Shown here one piece after another: positions 1 through 11,700 of a stretch of DNA of 64,000 nucleotides; positions within the stretch are counted from its first letter, which is position 1; every line of letters starts with the position of its first letter. The position numbers and the translations under genes were made by a program. The stretch comes from Amblyomma americanum (Eukaryota > Arthropoda > Arachnida > Ixodida > Ixodidae). The notes under the pieces were generated by a model. The model made no database searches, was not told the origin of the DNA, and was given only the letters and a program-made list of their open reading frames with translations. The DNA is taken from the NCBI RefSeq assembly GCF_052857255.1, contig NC_135497.1:113508672-113572671 (forward strand), read 5' to 3'.

Positions 1-11
1 TGCTCCTATGA

Positions 12-722
12 ATGACGCCGTGGGGAGAAATAAAACTAGGACAGTGTGAACCAGCTGAAGAGAGTAACGCATTTCTGGCGTCTTACTTTATGGCCGTCTT
101 TCATTTTTATTTATGGCGTGCTTACACGCGTTTTTATTACTTTGTCGCATTCTATAACGCCCACTGGAATGAAAAGGGGCACGGAAAAACGAGGCGTATT
201 GTTTTGCGCATTTGCTTCTATGTGACAGGCATGCGTTTCCCTCGTTCGAGCATTTCTTCCGGGGATTCCTTTGAAATCTCGGTGAAAAGACGGCTCAAGG
301 CGAGGCTGTTCGAGGAAGCATGCAGTTACGAAAGACGATGGGGCAGTGTCTTCGGGGCGTGCTTTGGCGCGCAAATGTTCTGCTCAGTGAGCGGCTATAC
401 GCTTGCTTTGGAGTACGGCGCATACCGCACGTTTCTCAGTCCATTGCCTCTAAGAGTAAGGGCGGGTATGCTGATACACTTTAGAGATCTGCCTTTGGGA
501 TACTACGAATCCCGGCTGTTGTTCCCGCCTGTGCAAAAGGTCACACAGCTGGAAGATGGAAGCCCAGGGGCCTTATTCTCCGCATTCATTTCATTTCCAC
601 TCCCCTACTCTATGCGTTTAATAACAGCACGCACGCATGCGCATGAGCAGAAAATCGGGCACAGATGGATGCGGAAATCGCCCTTTATAGAAGGCACGTT
701 TGTCATGGAAATAGGGGACTAG
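12..722 (+). CDS. unexplained open reading frame, 236 codons
   Basis: The frame is open for 236 codons from an ATG near the window edge. It is one of the longest frames not explained by a recognised transposon or by GC-rich antisense sequence. I recognise no domain. The middle has hydrophobic and aromatic patches but no clear signal peptide or transmembrane pattern, and the C-terminal part is mixed. No splice-site structure or polyadenylation signal pins it to a gene. By a rough stop-codon estimate, a frame this long is uncommon but not impossible in 64 kb read six ways. It could be a chance ORF, a relic of an unknown repeat, or an exon continuing to the left. I would not treat it as a gene without transcript support. 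Confidence 0.15.
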   Translation: MTPWGEIKLGQCEPAEESNAFLASYFMAVFHFYLWRAYTRFYYFVAFYNAHWNEKGHGKTRRIVLRICFYVTGMRFPRSSISSGDSFEISVKRRLKARLFEEACSYERRWGSVFGACFGAQMFCSVSGYTLALEYGAYRTFLSPLPLRVRAGMLIHFRDLPLGYYESRLLFPPVQKVTQLEDGSPGALFSAFISFPLPYSMRLITARTHAHEQKIGHRWMRKSPFIEGTFVMEIGD

Positions 723-1129
723 GATCAGATGTGCACTGCGACATGTCGTACACAAATTAACGTCGGTTAAAGTGGCAACATGAGAAATGCAGAGGTATGA
801 TTCCTCTGTCAAGCACATTACGAACCCGGAAACAGCTTCAACGTGAACAAGACAAGAATGCAAAAGAGGCACAGACGAATATGAAACTACAGGAGAACGC
901 AAGCGTTCCGCTTCTTCTCTGCTCTCTCCTTTTTTCCCGTCTGTTTTACGTGAAAATTGTTTTTCAATGATGGCTGACCAGCTGGCCTACAATCCGCGCT
1001 ATTCGACAGACGAGAACTGACTTCCAACCGTCTATTAATGGGGACGCCAAATCGATTTGTAAGCTCGCGTGTCAAAGCAATCGACGCTGTTTGCTTGCCA
1101 CCACGGTACACACACGGTATAGTTGCAGG
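723..1129. other. no recognisable feature
   Basis: I see no coding or repeat signature here. Confidence 0.4.
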
Positions 1130-1193
1130 CACATGGGCGAGGCCTTTGCCCTGCAGTGGGTGTAGTCAGGCTTATGATGATGATGATGATGAC
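1130..1193 (+). repeat. 3' end of an RTE-type LINE with (ATG)n tail
   Basis: The block GAGGCCTTTGCCCTGCAGTG followed by GTAGTCAGGCT and an ATG/TGA microsatellite resembles the common 3' end of tick RTE-clade LINEs as I remember it. A related, better-preserved copy lies at 58,610-58,735. This is a severely 5'-truncated insertion of about 60 bp with the simple-repeat tail used by this class. Confidence 0.5.
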
Positions 1194-2084
1194 GGTACAG
1201 ACGGAGTGCGCGCATAAGCATCGGTCGCTGGCCTCGATTACGCAGGACGCAGCGGTTGCCGTTAGATGACTTCCCGAATTTGATTTCGAAATCGTGTTTA
1301 GGTTGTCCCACCCTCCTTTTTGAAGCAGCGCTCCATCGGACCGATTACACACGAGCGCAACTGTAACGCTATGTCACAAACTGCGGGAGATGCACGCGTC
1401 GCAGTTTGAGCTTATAATTTTCCGAGGATACAGCTGGTGTATGATACCTTCGGGCAATCTGTTTAAAATTGTGCGGCCGCCTATGGATGTGAGGGATAAC
1501 CCGAGGCATTCTGGTGTCAACGTTTATCTAGGCTTTTCAATTTCTTTGCATTTCTACCAGACAGGCTCGTAAACTTTAGTTTCGAAAGCATATAGAGCAA
1601 AACCAGCCGCAGCCAAACGCTGAATATGGGTTTTGAGATAGTCTGCTGCATTGTGACAGTAGCTTATCACCGTTTACAGTTATAAACACCGGAAGAAAAA
1701 TGCTTCTTTTGTTGTTGTAAATGTATTTTTCATGGTTCTAGAATGAGCGCTGTCGAAAGCCGGAAGTATGTATTCCTTCCGGTGTTTCCACCGACCGGAC
1801 ATGAGCTTTAGTGAACGTTAGTTACATCGGAAAATTGTGTGCTGCTAACGTTTTGTCTTTCACGCGTGAAAGCTGGTCCGCTAGATTCCGCGGTAAAAAA
1901 AAGTTACGACCGCACAGATAAGCAGCGTGACGAAGAGCGGGATGTAAGCGGTGTAAAGTTACCCTCTTCAATGTCAGTCAGGCCAGCAGTCACCGAAGCC
2001 AAGGAAACCGTGGAGATGTTTTTGCTTAATTTGCAGGTTTTATCAATGCAAAATTAGCATTGTATTAATGTTTTACCAAAAGGA
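1194..2084. other. no gene; one small inverted repeat
   Basis: A 12-bp perfect inverted pair (AAACACCGGAAG at 1684-1695, its complement at 1776-1787) is the only structure I see. No coding exon or transposon recognised. Confidence 0.4.
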
Positions 2085-2193
2085 TGGTTGATTGTAAACT
2101 AGGAGGAAAAACAAACACATGTCGCCAGTTAGATTCGAACCTACAACTTCATGTAATGTACGGTGCTTTACCAACTGAGCTATGGCGGTGGCA
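2085..2193 (-). repeat. tRNA-derived SINE, family with GCTCAGTTGG head
   Basis: On the minus strand the segment 2121-2192 reads as a tRNA-like unit. It has an A box (TAGCTCAGTTGG), a D-arm-like GCTC...AGC, and a B box (GGTTCGAATC) inside a T-arm-like hairpin. A T-rich stretch (GTTTGTTTTTCCTCC) follows, as in tick SINE bodies. The acceptor stem pairs imperfectly and the anticodon arm is poor, so a functional tRNA gene is unlikely. Confidence 0.5.
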
Positions 2194-2391
2194 GTCCAAC
2201 CTTCTGCATTTTAGTGTATTCGTGTTGCGTGTAACCTAACTGTTAGAGTGTTCACTACCGCCACCCTCGTCCATAGCGGCGGACGTGGAACGTGATCAAA
2301 CGGTGAGGGCTGCAGCTGTGCGGGAGCCCTCTTATGCTACCGATGGTATCAAGACTGCCAGAACTGAGGCTTGGTAAGCTGTTGAGCAGAT
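2194..2391. other. spacer between two SINEs
   Basis: Nothing recognisable between the two SINEs. Confidence 0.4.
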
Positions 2392-2627
2392 AATGTTTGT
2401 GTTTGTGGCAGTTTGACATCCCAAAGCTACTCAGGTTATGAGGGACGCCGTAGTGAAGGGCTCCGGAAATTTCGACTACCTGGGGTTCTTTAACGTGCGC
2501 TGACATCGCACAGTACACGGGCCTCTAGAATTTCGCCTCCATCGAAATTCGACTGCCGCGGCCGGGATCAAACCCGCGTCTTTCGGGTCAGCAGCCCAGT
2601 ACTATAACCACTGAACCACCGCGTCGG
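2392..2627 (-). repeat. tRNA-derived SINE (Ruka-like), copy 1
   Basis: Read on the minus strand, this has a tRNA-like head with an A-box region (somewhat mutated here) and a B box (GGTTTGATCCC), then a body with the blocks CGAAATTCTAGAGGCCCGTG, GTTAAAGAACCCCAGGTAG and GGGATGTCAAACTGCC. Four related copies lie at 34.2, 35.8, 39.4 and 41.0 kb. RNA polymerase III elements like this are abundant in hard ticks; Ruka is a published example, but I could not compare sequences. This copy is the most diverged at its 3' end. Confidence 0.8.
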
Positions 2628-2882
2628 CGTTGAGCAGAGAAGGGTAGGGTAGGTAATCATCAACATGTCTGAAAATATAAAACTTCACTCCAATATACCC
2701 TCGTCTGCGCGCGGTTGTCAGCTGATGAGGAGTCCAAGTAAATGGTACTTCATTTGACCATCCATATATTACGTCTTTTATTTTATTTTTACATAGGGCT
2801 TTTTGTCCAGTTTTATTACGGTCAGTTTAAAGTAAAAACACAAAGTAAAAAGAGTGGCACCGTTGATGCCAATCTTCTTCAT
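2628..2882. other. spacer; AT-rich, no feature
   Basis: AT-rich sequence leading into the LINE 5' region. Nothing identified. Confidence 0.4.
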
Positions 2883-3159
2883 CAGTTGGCAGCAGCAGGC
2901 GTAGCCAAAGGAACAGCCCCCTAATCAATTCTATTGTTCTCGCAGATTTCGCCGCCAGAATTTATACTTGCCTGGATACTCAGTATCATCACTCGAGTAG
3001 GCCATATGCGCATTCAACGTGGATGAGCGGTGTGACCCAGCGGGCGCTGCATGCGGACTTGGACGATAAAAAGGAACTACGGCAACTGAAGTGCTTCAGT
3101 TGGCAGCAGCAGCAGCAGGCACAGGGACAATCCACTAAGTAATTCTGTTGTGTTCGCAG
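2883..3159 (+). repeat. duplicated LINE 5' leader block
   Basis: Two 63-bp blocks begin CAGTTGGCAGCAGCAG and end in TTCGCAG or CTCGCAG. They start 214 bp apart in direct orientation, just upstream of ORF1. Each ends in a pyrimidine-rich tract plus CAG, which also looks like a 3' splice site. Tandem 5' monomers often carry LINE promoters; this role here is inference. Confidence 0.55.
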
Positions 3160-3288
3160 GCTGGCGCTACTCCTGTTTGATTACCTTACTTTTAGTAGTG
3201 CTGCGGCTGCTGCGCCGATTTATTCTCTGAGCACCTTCTTGAGTGTCCCGTCATATTCACGGTGCAGTTACTGGCTGTTGTGTCGAAA

Positions 3289-4040
3289 TGCCTACAAATG
3301 CTGAACTGGCTAAACGATTAGGTGAGCCTGAGGCCGCTTCTGAGCGCCAACTGGCCATGCTGGCGGAGAAGCTTGCGTAATAATTCCTGGCGAAAACGCA
3401 ACCGTCCGCAGAGGACATCGAGTCACTCAAAACGGAAATCGCCCACTTGGTTGAAAGCGTAAGTAAGCTCACCTCTGTTGTATAGATGAAGTCCGTGCCG
3501 TAAACCTGGTCTCCGCCAACACAGTCTTGAATTCTCAGAACGGCATTCTGTTAACGAAAGTGACCGAGCTTGAGCAGTACTCACGTAACAAAAACGTCGA
3601 GGTTAAAGGTGTTCACTGTACTCATAGAGAAGACTGCACCGCCATCATAAAAGCAAATGGAGCAAAAATTGAGTGTCCCATCATCGATTCCGACTTTGGC
3701 GTATGCACCGAGTGCAAACAATGGTAACAGTAACAAAAAACACACAGAGACCCCGCTTCTACACAAAGACCAAAAAAACAGGAAATAATGAGCAAGGCTC
3801 GGAAGGCGCGACTTAACATAGCTGGTCTTGACTTCCCCGTGAAAACCCTGCTCCAGTGCTTTGTTAATGACCATTTGACCCCAGAAAGCAAGAGACTCTT
3901 CGGCAAGGCTTCGAAACTGAAGAAGGAAAAGGGCTAGAAATTCTTTGGGGTTGACAGCTGCCAAATTAAATCTAGACAAACACCCGAAGGAAACGCTTAC
4001 CGCATCTGCTCCGAGGCCGATTTGTCTGTTTTTCGCTAGA
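3289..4040 (+). pseudogene. LINE ORF1 remnant
   Basis: An ATG at 3289 opens 30 codons (MPTNAELAKRLGEP...) before a stop. The frame then shifts into a heptad-like segment around 3400-3480 (IESLKTEIAHLVESVSKL). After another break, 3527-3727 encodes the typical ORF1 string LEQYSRNKNVEVKGV. The C-terminal part reads DHLTPESKRLFGKASKLKK at about 3868-3925, and RICSEADLSVF at about 4000-4035 in broken frames. ORF1 proteins of this type bind LINE RNA through a coiled-coil and nucleic-acid-binding fold. At least four disabling changes rule out function. Confidence 0.75.
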
Positions 4041-4195
4041 CCGACGTAATAATACGCAGTCACAGCCTCTTTTTGTCTGCTAGTAACATACCATCTTGCT
4101 TCTCGCCTGGCCAGCTTACCCCGTTTCTTTGTGGTGCTAAAAAAGCCTAAAAAAGCACCATAATGAAATCTACGCACCACTGTCTTCTGTCTAAC

Positions 4196-6985
4196 ATCAT
4201 TTTTCGTTCATCTGCATGGCGGAAACATGGTTATCCCCCAGACGGAAAAGACTTATTTAGCCGCCCAAGTTACTCTTCAGAATACTGTTATCGCTAATCG
4301 AATCCGCACGGCGGTGCTGTTATTTTTATCTCAGTAAATATAAACTACGCGAGACGGTTACATCTTAATATTCACGTCGTCGACTGAGAACCTATCTGTA
4401 TAGAGGTAAATGAATTTTCACTGCCCACTAGTCACACTAGGTTGTTTCTTGGATGCATCAATCGATCTCCATTGTCATCAGTTAGCGATTCTTGCTCATT
4501 CCTCCGTGCACTTTTATATACGTTATCATCAGAGGGAGAAAATCTGGTCACAGTGGGCAACATTAATATTAATCTTTAAGACGAAAATAACCCCGTTAGC
4601 ATTAACTACTCTAAATACTTCCACGGTTTCGGACATGAACCCATATTTACACTCCTAACTAGAAGTGTTCCTGGAGGGCCGAGTTCGCTTACTGACAACA
4701 TTTTTTCTTACTTTCCTTCTCCTAAAGAATGCAGGGTCCTCGAGGTTAACATAACAGACCACTACCTCGTGTTCTTTCGCTTCCATTCCAGCTTACCCAA
4801 TAGCAAAAAAAGTATTTCATAGAACTGCACTTCATAAAAATAACTTAATCTCTAATCTTGGCTGATCTAGTTTAAAGTCAGTAACAGATGCAACATTGAC
4901 TTCTAAACTTTTTCATCTGTCCTACATCAGTGCCTAAATAGTTCTTCTATGATCGTTAAGTGCCGTAAAAATATTCGGCTCCACGTAAGCCTTGGTTAAC
5001 AACTGGCCTGCTAAACTCTATGCGTAAGAAAGAGGACCTATACAAGAAAGTCAAGCAGACGTCTTTCACCCTCAGAGTCAAATACCGCTACACCACTTAC
5101 GGTAACATACTCAGCACGTTACTCAAAAAAGCTGAAAGAAAATATTATGAATGAAAAATTAACCTGCTTGGTAATGACCACAAGGAAAAATTTAAAGTAT
5201 TCAGTACTTTTCTGAACACACAAAGACGGGATTTGCCCATTGAAAAATTAATCATGTCATCAGGCACCGTTCACGTCCCTCCTTTTGACACTACGAACTT
5301 ATTCAACGATTTCTACTGCAGTCATATTTCACTGCCAATCAATGCTTGTCTTTCGCCTTTCCCTCATGGCCCAGAATAATTTTTCTTATTCACCACTCAA
5401 GAAATTCAAACTCGCATTTTGAAACTAAAAAAAAGCAAGCCCAGGGGATCGCCCAGATAATTGCCGACCCTCTTTCTCATATTATTAACCTTATGTTCAA
5501 AGCAGGATTATTTCCTCCTAAGCTCAACAAAGTTGAGATTATTTCAGTTTTCAAGACGGGTGACCGTCATTCTCTTTCAAATTACCATCTAGTTGTTATA
5601 TTTCCATTTTTTAGCAAAGTAATAGAAAAATGCAGCGAACAGCCCCTAACTAATCACTTTTCAAGGTTCAATATACAGTCGCCTCATCGACTCTATTTCC
5701 GCTAAAATATTGAACCAACCTTATATTGCCCGCCTTCACTGACAAAATAAAAACTGCCCTTGATAAGGGATGCTTTGCCAATGCAGTATTTGTTGACTTA
5801 ACCAAAGCTTTAGATTGTATCATCCACTCTATATTACTAACTAAACTCGAAGCTGTAAGGGTGGTAGGGAAGCCTCCCAAACTTGTCAAAAGTTACTTAT
5901 CAGGCAGAGAACACGCAGCGTCCATTTCTAATGTCCTCTCTAACAAAAAAATACAATTAATACTGGTGTGCCTCAAGGTTCCGTTCTCAACCCGCACCTG
6001 TTCTTAATTTATATTTATGATCTACCCAGCTGATTTTCCTAAAGCAGAACTATTCCTCTATGCCGATGATATTACTCTATTAGCTCCTGATAAATCAATT
6101 CACTTATTAACAACAACGCTCAGCTAACCTCAGTAATATTTACTCTCGTGTCATCGCAACTGCTTACAGATTAACCCTTCTAAGGCAACATTCATGGCGT
6201 TTAGCTCGAGTCGCAAGGCTCCAGCACACATTCCATTGCTCTCCTTTAATTCTCATTCCATTGAAGTATCTGGCCATTGCATCTTTCTTGGTGTCCCTCC
6301 GGACGCTAACCTTAAATACACTAAGCTCATCTCAAGCATAAAACAAAAATGTCCTATCGGCATCAGAGCATTACTAAAAGCGCGTCCTTCTTCAGTGGAG
6401 ATATTTTAACATCTATTTACTACGTATTCGTTCACAGTCATCTTACTTACTGCATCACATCATAGGGAACCCCCCTCGCATTTAAATAAACTACAACATC
6501 TTCAAAATCAGGATATTCGTATGATAACGTACAGTACATATTGCAGTGATGCACTATCACTTCTTCAGGATCACATTTTATGAGTCGCTTCATTCATTAC
6601 TTCTAATCTTGCAATACTTCTCTACGATATCCATATCCTCAAATGTAGCTAATAGGGAGGCCTTTGTCAATACTAATCAAACAATATTTGTCAGGGATAA
6701 TAGTTTTTTTTGTTTCCAACCATTCATACAAATTATGAGCAGCGCACGTCCCTTTTTTGAATTTCAAGTAATCTGCCTTCTCATGCCAAACAACCGCCAT
6801 CACTGTTTCGTTTCAAACACTGACTATTATCCGCAATATCACATTAACGTGATGCTGCTACCAAACAAGGTTTTTACATTGTATACAAGATTTTTCATAT
6901 TGCACACCTGAGTTATTTTATATGTGTGCCGGGAAGCATTGCCAAATTGTCAAAAATGTCATGAATTTTATTCCACCAACAGCCT
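4196..6985 (+). pseudogene. LINE ORF2 remnant: endonuclease and reverse transcriptase
   Basis: Endonuclease traces: MAETWLSP at about 4215, a GDFN-like VTVGNINI at about 4548-4572, and ITDHYLVFF (the terminal SDH motif) at about 4750-4780. Reverse transcriptase: FPPKLNKVEIISVFKTGD at about 5510-5565, motif A VFVDLTKALD at 5786-5815 with the metal-binding Asp kept, and YADD at 6059-6070 with both Asp kept. ILTSIYY and LTYCI near 6405-6460 mark the thumb. Frameshifts separate almost every block, and motif B is damaged (VCLKVPFSTRT). The protein would have nicked DNA and primed reverse transcription at the target; this copy cannot. Confidence 0.8.
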
Positions 6986-7107
6986 TGTACGATATGTTAG
7001 AGTTGCGTTTTCTTCATCTGCCGTATTTCATTCCCTGGTTTTGTTTCCTTTTGGCTGTGTTTGCTGTTCTCCATATATCATTGTGCAAATTTTGTGCCTT
7101 CAGTCAC

Positions 7108-7145
7108 AGGAGGTCCCGTTACAGCCTTGAGCTCCGGGACCTCCT
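7108..7145 (+). other. LINE 3' UTR hairpin
   Basis: AGGAGGTCCCG (7108-7118) pairs perfectly with CGGGACCTCCT (7135-7145) across a 16-nt loop, about 40 bp before the element's end. CR1-type LINEs carry 3' structures that their own reverse transcriptase recognises. The 11-bp stem is intact although the coding part is ruined. Confidence 0.6.
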
Positions 7146-7195
7146 TCTGTATGGTTTATGTAAGACCTGTATTTTATGAATAAACATTTCTTCTT

Positions 7196-7689
7196 ATGTT
7201 CCATGTAAATAACAAATCTAAGTCTATGGAGGATTATGTGCAACCAGCAAGAAGACCAACGCTGCCAATTTCTGGAACGCGATCTGGTGATTTGCCACGT
7301 GCGATAAAGTTATTCAATCACTTTCTTCAATGTGCACTCCAGGTTAGCTTCTAGGTGGCGTTTCCGGGTCCTTTTTCTTATGAGATTAGTCCCTGCGTGG
7401 TGCTCGCTAGTACCACGTTTCCAAAAATAGGCAGTTGTTGCTGTTGTTGTTGTTGCCTCAAATACGATGACAAATACCCACGGTGGGGAGTTGGCCAGGG
7501 TTTGGTGCAGATCCAAACAGGAACAAACTCATCCAGGTTTATCGCAAGCGGCTCATTTTGAGGGATCAGAGAGTAAAAGAAAATCACGAATTATGAGATG
7601 TCTTGAAGAAAGCGGTATGAAAATCGAGGAATCAAATCAATGTGCGTGGAATAACTAAATTATAAAGAATTAACCAGAAAGAAAATAAT
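7196..7689. other. spacer; short TTG/TTC microsatellite
   Basis: A (TTG)n-like run lies near 7435-7456. Short ORFs over it are low-complexity. No gene seen. Confidence 0.4.
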
Positions 7690-8712
7690 TTTGAGAGTAA
7701 AGTAAAGGCATCGAGAAGTTAACACAAAAATCTCCCGGTTTCAACGATATACTTGCGAAGAAGCTGACACACCTGCCAAATGGCATGCCCTTTGACGGTT
7801 GCTCCGAAGGAGAGGAGGACGGGAAGAGTAAACGGCAGCCCTAGTTGAGCGCGATGATTTTCCAAAAACTGAATTCTCTGCCGTGCAAACCGCCGGCAGT
7901 AGAGGATGAAATGATCTATCGTTCCAACGTTTACGCATGACGCACATAGATTCGACGGCGTGAACCCAGAACGGCATAAATATAGATTAAGGCGAGGAAT
8001 CCTACTGCACAGCAGCGTCATGGAAACCTCACATTGTCTTGATGCGCAGTAACTTATGTTCTATGGGAATTTCAAATGTTCGAAATCCGCTTTTCCCAGG
8101 ATGGGCTCATGGCTCAGGTAATGGTGTATTTGGTAACGTTCATAACGGGACGTGGTCAGCAGGGTGAGGTTAGGAACGACATGGGCAACAGGCCCATTGA
8201 GGGCTGATTTCCCCAAGAAATTGGCCATCGAATTTGAAGTAATGCCACAGCGCCCTGGGATCCACTGAAAGCGCACCTCTTGGACATGACGTGGCACAAA
8301 GTGCATTAGGGATCGGTACAAGAGACTAGTTGCCGAACTTTCTAGTGCTGTCAAGACTGACAGGCAGTCCGAGAGAATGATAATTTGAGAAATATTGCGG
8401 GGAACTTTTTGAAGGGCCAGACCCTTGGCGAGAAATTCAGCAGCAAAAATTGGTGTATAATCAGGGACCTGGAGAGAATAACTCCAATCTAGTGTGTGGG
8501 AATAAACACCTACTGCTGCCTGTTCACCTTGTTGAGAGGCATCTGTGAAAATTGCAGCATGGCTCGAATACTGGAACCGATATTCCTCCAGGAGACCGTT
8601 TAGCACATTGGCAGATAAGTGCTTTGCAAATAGCGGCAGCGCATGGTCTAAGCAAACAGCTGGTGCAGCCTGCAAATTGTTGACGCACTGCACGGACCTA
8701 AGAGGTGCTCAG
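7690..8712 (-). pseudogene. I-clade LINE: RNase H and C-terminal zinc knuckle
   Basis: Two minus-strand open segments (8693 to 8061 and 8021 to 7719) lie in the same frame, separated only by a TAG at 8061-8063. The first is an RNase H domain: FTDAS with the first Asp, AAEFLAKGLAL with the Glu and ILSDCLSVL with the second Asp are kept. The WVPGHxGI-type loop reads WIPGRCGI, and the last motif has Asn for the usual Asp (MANFLGK). The second holds a CX2C-X7-H-X4-C knuckle (CASC...HFILYC). This order is the 3' end of I-clade LINE ORF2. The RT is missing, so the copy is 5'-truncated. RNase H removes RNA from the cDNA hybrid; the lost residues make activity unlikely. Confidence 0.8.
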
Positions 8713-11700
8713 TAAACACAAATTGAGGCAGTTTCTAAAGCGGCCAATGTTTGTCTAGAAACAAAGCTGGGGTAGTAAAAAAAATGGAGGAGCAGTTGGA
8801 AGTCGACGCTCGCTCCTGTCCTGTGTGCTCCTCTTCTTCGCCCTCGTCTTGTTAGCTCTGAAATCATTTCCGTTTGTGTACCTCGCACTGAAACCAGCCG
8901 CAGTCTACACTAGTTAGAATCTCGAGTACACGGAACAAGTAGCGCCCTCAGATTAGACCAAACGGAATGAATATTCGATGAGTGCTATTTTTTTGTTGGG
9001 GGGGGGGGGGGGGGAAGCGAGGGGTGTTAAGCCTACTGGGACAAACAATCGTAAATCATTTCCGCAGTTATGAAAAACCTGTACGCCGTTTCGCACCGTA
9101 TATGGTCTCTCTTCAGGTCGCATTTCAAGAAACTAAAGCCTTTTCCAGAAAACATTCTTGGGAGGAGGGGTTCTTGAGTACGCGTTTGTCTTCTGCGATT
9201 TACAGATTTCGCCACATGAAATTAAAACCAATCCTATGCCTAACACTTCCAGCACGGTACCTTTTAGCCAAAGTGTCTGCCGGCCAAAAGTAAATTTACT
9301 TTCGAAACATAAGACTAGCTACATAGCAAGGACAACGAACGTCATAACCCACGTAATTAGCGCATAAATGATCAGGAGGTTCATTCCCGAGTTTTTTTTT
9401 TTTAATTCTGCGAGCTGAGTTGTAACATATGAAGACTGGCACTAACATGTGATATCTAGGGTCCAAAGAACCACGTATGCCTTAGATAATTGTCTGTCGT
9501 GCACAAAGAATTTGCGCAAGGAGTTTTAATGGAATCAGCGCATAGCAATGCCCCACCGACCTAAGGGAACAGGCAGGTCTTCGGGAAGGCTGTTCGACAA
9601 AAGATCATATTCATGTCATCGATCAACCTGCATAGAAATCCGCGGTGTACAAAGAGCCCTATATATGACCTTTAAAAACTCTCAAGAAGCACTCGATTCA
9701 ATATAAATAGCAGCGGTCCTGTAGGCGTTGTGTAACCAAGGCGTACCAAGTACAAAATATTTACAAATGCGGCACAGCGACTCTATAGTACTGGAAAAGA
9801 GGAGCCGGAAAATAGCTACCAAATCGGGTGCCAACCAGAGAGACGCCTTCTCTCTGTTGTTGCGCACTAAATGTCTGCATGAAATATTGGTGCATTCAAG
9901 GAACAATGAGGAAAAATTGAAGCTGACTTGTATTAATAACTAGCTCCTAACAAAAAAAGACCACTCCTACTGAAAACAAAGCTCCTGTGAGGTAGAATAG
10001 AGCAAGAATTAAAATACTGGTATCGCCGCGAGAGACCAACCTCACAAGTACAAGCACGATGAAGAAATACCCGAAAAGCCACGGATCTCTGAAGCTGACA
10101 AATGTGCATGAAGGTCACACGTTTGGATATTGAATTTTAAGTGCAATTTTGCCACGAGGAAGACGGAAAGAAGACAACCTGAATGTTGGAAGCCAAAAGA
10201 AACCTATACTTGGCGGCGCAACAGGCGGCCACCTGAGTTTCGGTATGTTATGGTGATTCGCGGCTGTGCGCTTTGCGTGCCCGCGTGATTTCGTTTTTGA
10301 CACGCCTCGATTTGCAAGTTCGGAGCAGCAGAGAAGCTGCACGTGCCCCTCTACGGGCTCCTCGGACGAAGTTCATGTAGTAAAACACGTTGCGGGGCTA
10401 GTTGGTTATGCATATTCTTTCGTTCGTATTCGTCCTAAAAGTTAGCGCTGCTTAAATTTTAACGAAAGAAGTTCATGTAGCTGCACGCAACTGCGACGAG
10501 AAATACCACCTGTGGATAGCTAATGTTGCACGAGCCTCCACGTTAGCAAACGCACCGCTCGACGTGCTCGCTTCGTCAATACCAAAACGCTGGGCTGCAT
10601 AACCAGCGCTACAAGGACTGTTATTACAGAAGCTAAATATGTTCGTACGTACCAATCTCTACTCAGAAGTTGTGACGGTGGCTCGGCGGTGACAGCTTCC
10701 GCACTGCTAGCTTGGCTTATTGCCGACGCTGCCGACTCCTCGACGCTCGGACTGTCCTGCGAGACCCGTCGCCTGATTCCTCAAAAGCATCGCAGGCTGC
10801 GTGGAGTTGAGGCTGCTGAAGTGCAGACCACAGTTCTTTGCGTAAACTTCGTTGTCGGGGTCAGGGACCGGATCCATCGTAACGCTGGTGAAAATATAAA
10901 CGAAGCGACGGTAGCAACGACTGATAGAGTGCTTTAGCGTCCGGACAGCGGTAGTTTTAACCTCGGCTGCTGCTAGGCTGCACTGCTCGCGGCAGCAATC
11001 ACGGAGTCAACGTTTCCGTCATTTTACGTCACTTTTCGGGTATTTCGTCATCAGAGAGTCCTGAGTTTGAATCAAAGCAGCGGGAAACAGTTTCTCAACT
11101 TCTAATCCAAACCTCTTAACAATAAATGCATCTTTAGCCGCCTGACAAGCGACAACAAAGCCACAAAACGCCGAACTATCGGATTTTGCTAACAAAAAAT
11201 TGATAGGGTTGTCCTCAGTGTCCCCTTCAAATGGGAAGAGCTAGTTATATGGATTATTGCGGAATGCCTCTGCAGCCTCCGATTTGCTGACAATATTATT
11301 CTGGTGGGCATTTTGGGGAATCAGTTAAAGCTTGTGATTGAGGACCGACACACAAAGCGCAATGGTACGCCTCAATATTAAAACGAGTAAAATAAAAGCG
11401 CTACTGAACATTTTGACCAAGAGTTTACAATAGGCAACAGATCACTAGAATTAGTTAAGTAGCATATCTATATGAGTCAAATTATTATGGCAGATCCAGA
11501 TGTTGAGAGACAAATCGCAGGTGTATAAGAATGGAGTGAAGTGGATTTGACTGCCCCTGCCAAATCATGAAAAGCGACATACTCATATCCCCCGAAAAAA
11601 TCTAACCGATGGGCCTCGCCTGTTCTTGCCTTTGAGGCCAAAACTGGCCGAATAATAATGATGATGATATTAGTGCACGGACGGCCATAGATCACCCGCA

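Larger units (their letters stand above)
2883..7195 (+). mobile_element. decayed near full-length CR1/L2-like LINE
   Basis: A complete but heavily mutated non-LTR retrotransposon. In order: a 63-bp block repeated at 2883-2945 and 3097-3159 (5' leader), ORF1 remnant (3289-4040), endonuclease (about 4200-4800), reverse transcriptase (about 5330-6430), thumb/C-terminal region (to about 6985), a 3' UTR hairpin (7108-7145) and an AT-rich TATGAATAAACATTTCTTCT tail. Many stops and frameshifts break both frames. The CR1/L2 placement rests on motif style, the ORF1 type and the 3' end. It is an old, inactive copy. Confidence 0.85.

Noticed and set aside
2121..2192. Functional tRNA gene on the minus strand
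   Set aside because: A and B boxes are good but the acceptor and anticodon stems pair poorly, and a SINE-like T-rich tail follows.
3581..4180. Minus-strand ORF of 199 codons
   Set aside because: Antisense of the LINE ORF1 remnant; the plus strand carries recognisable ORF1 motifs.
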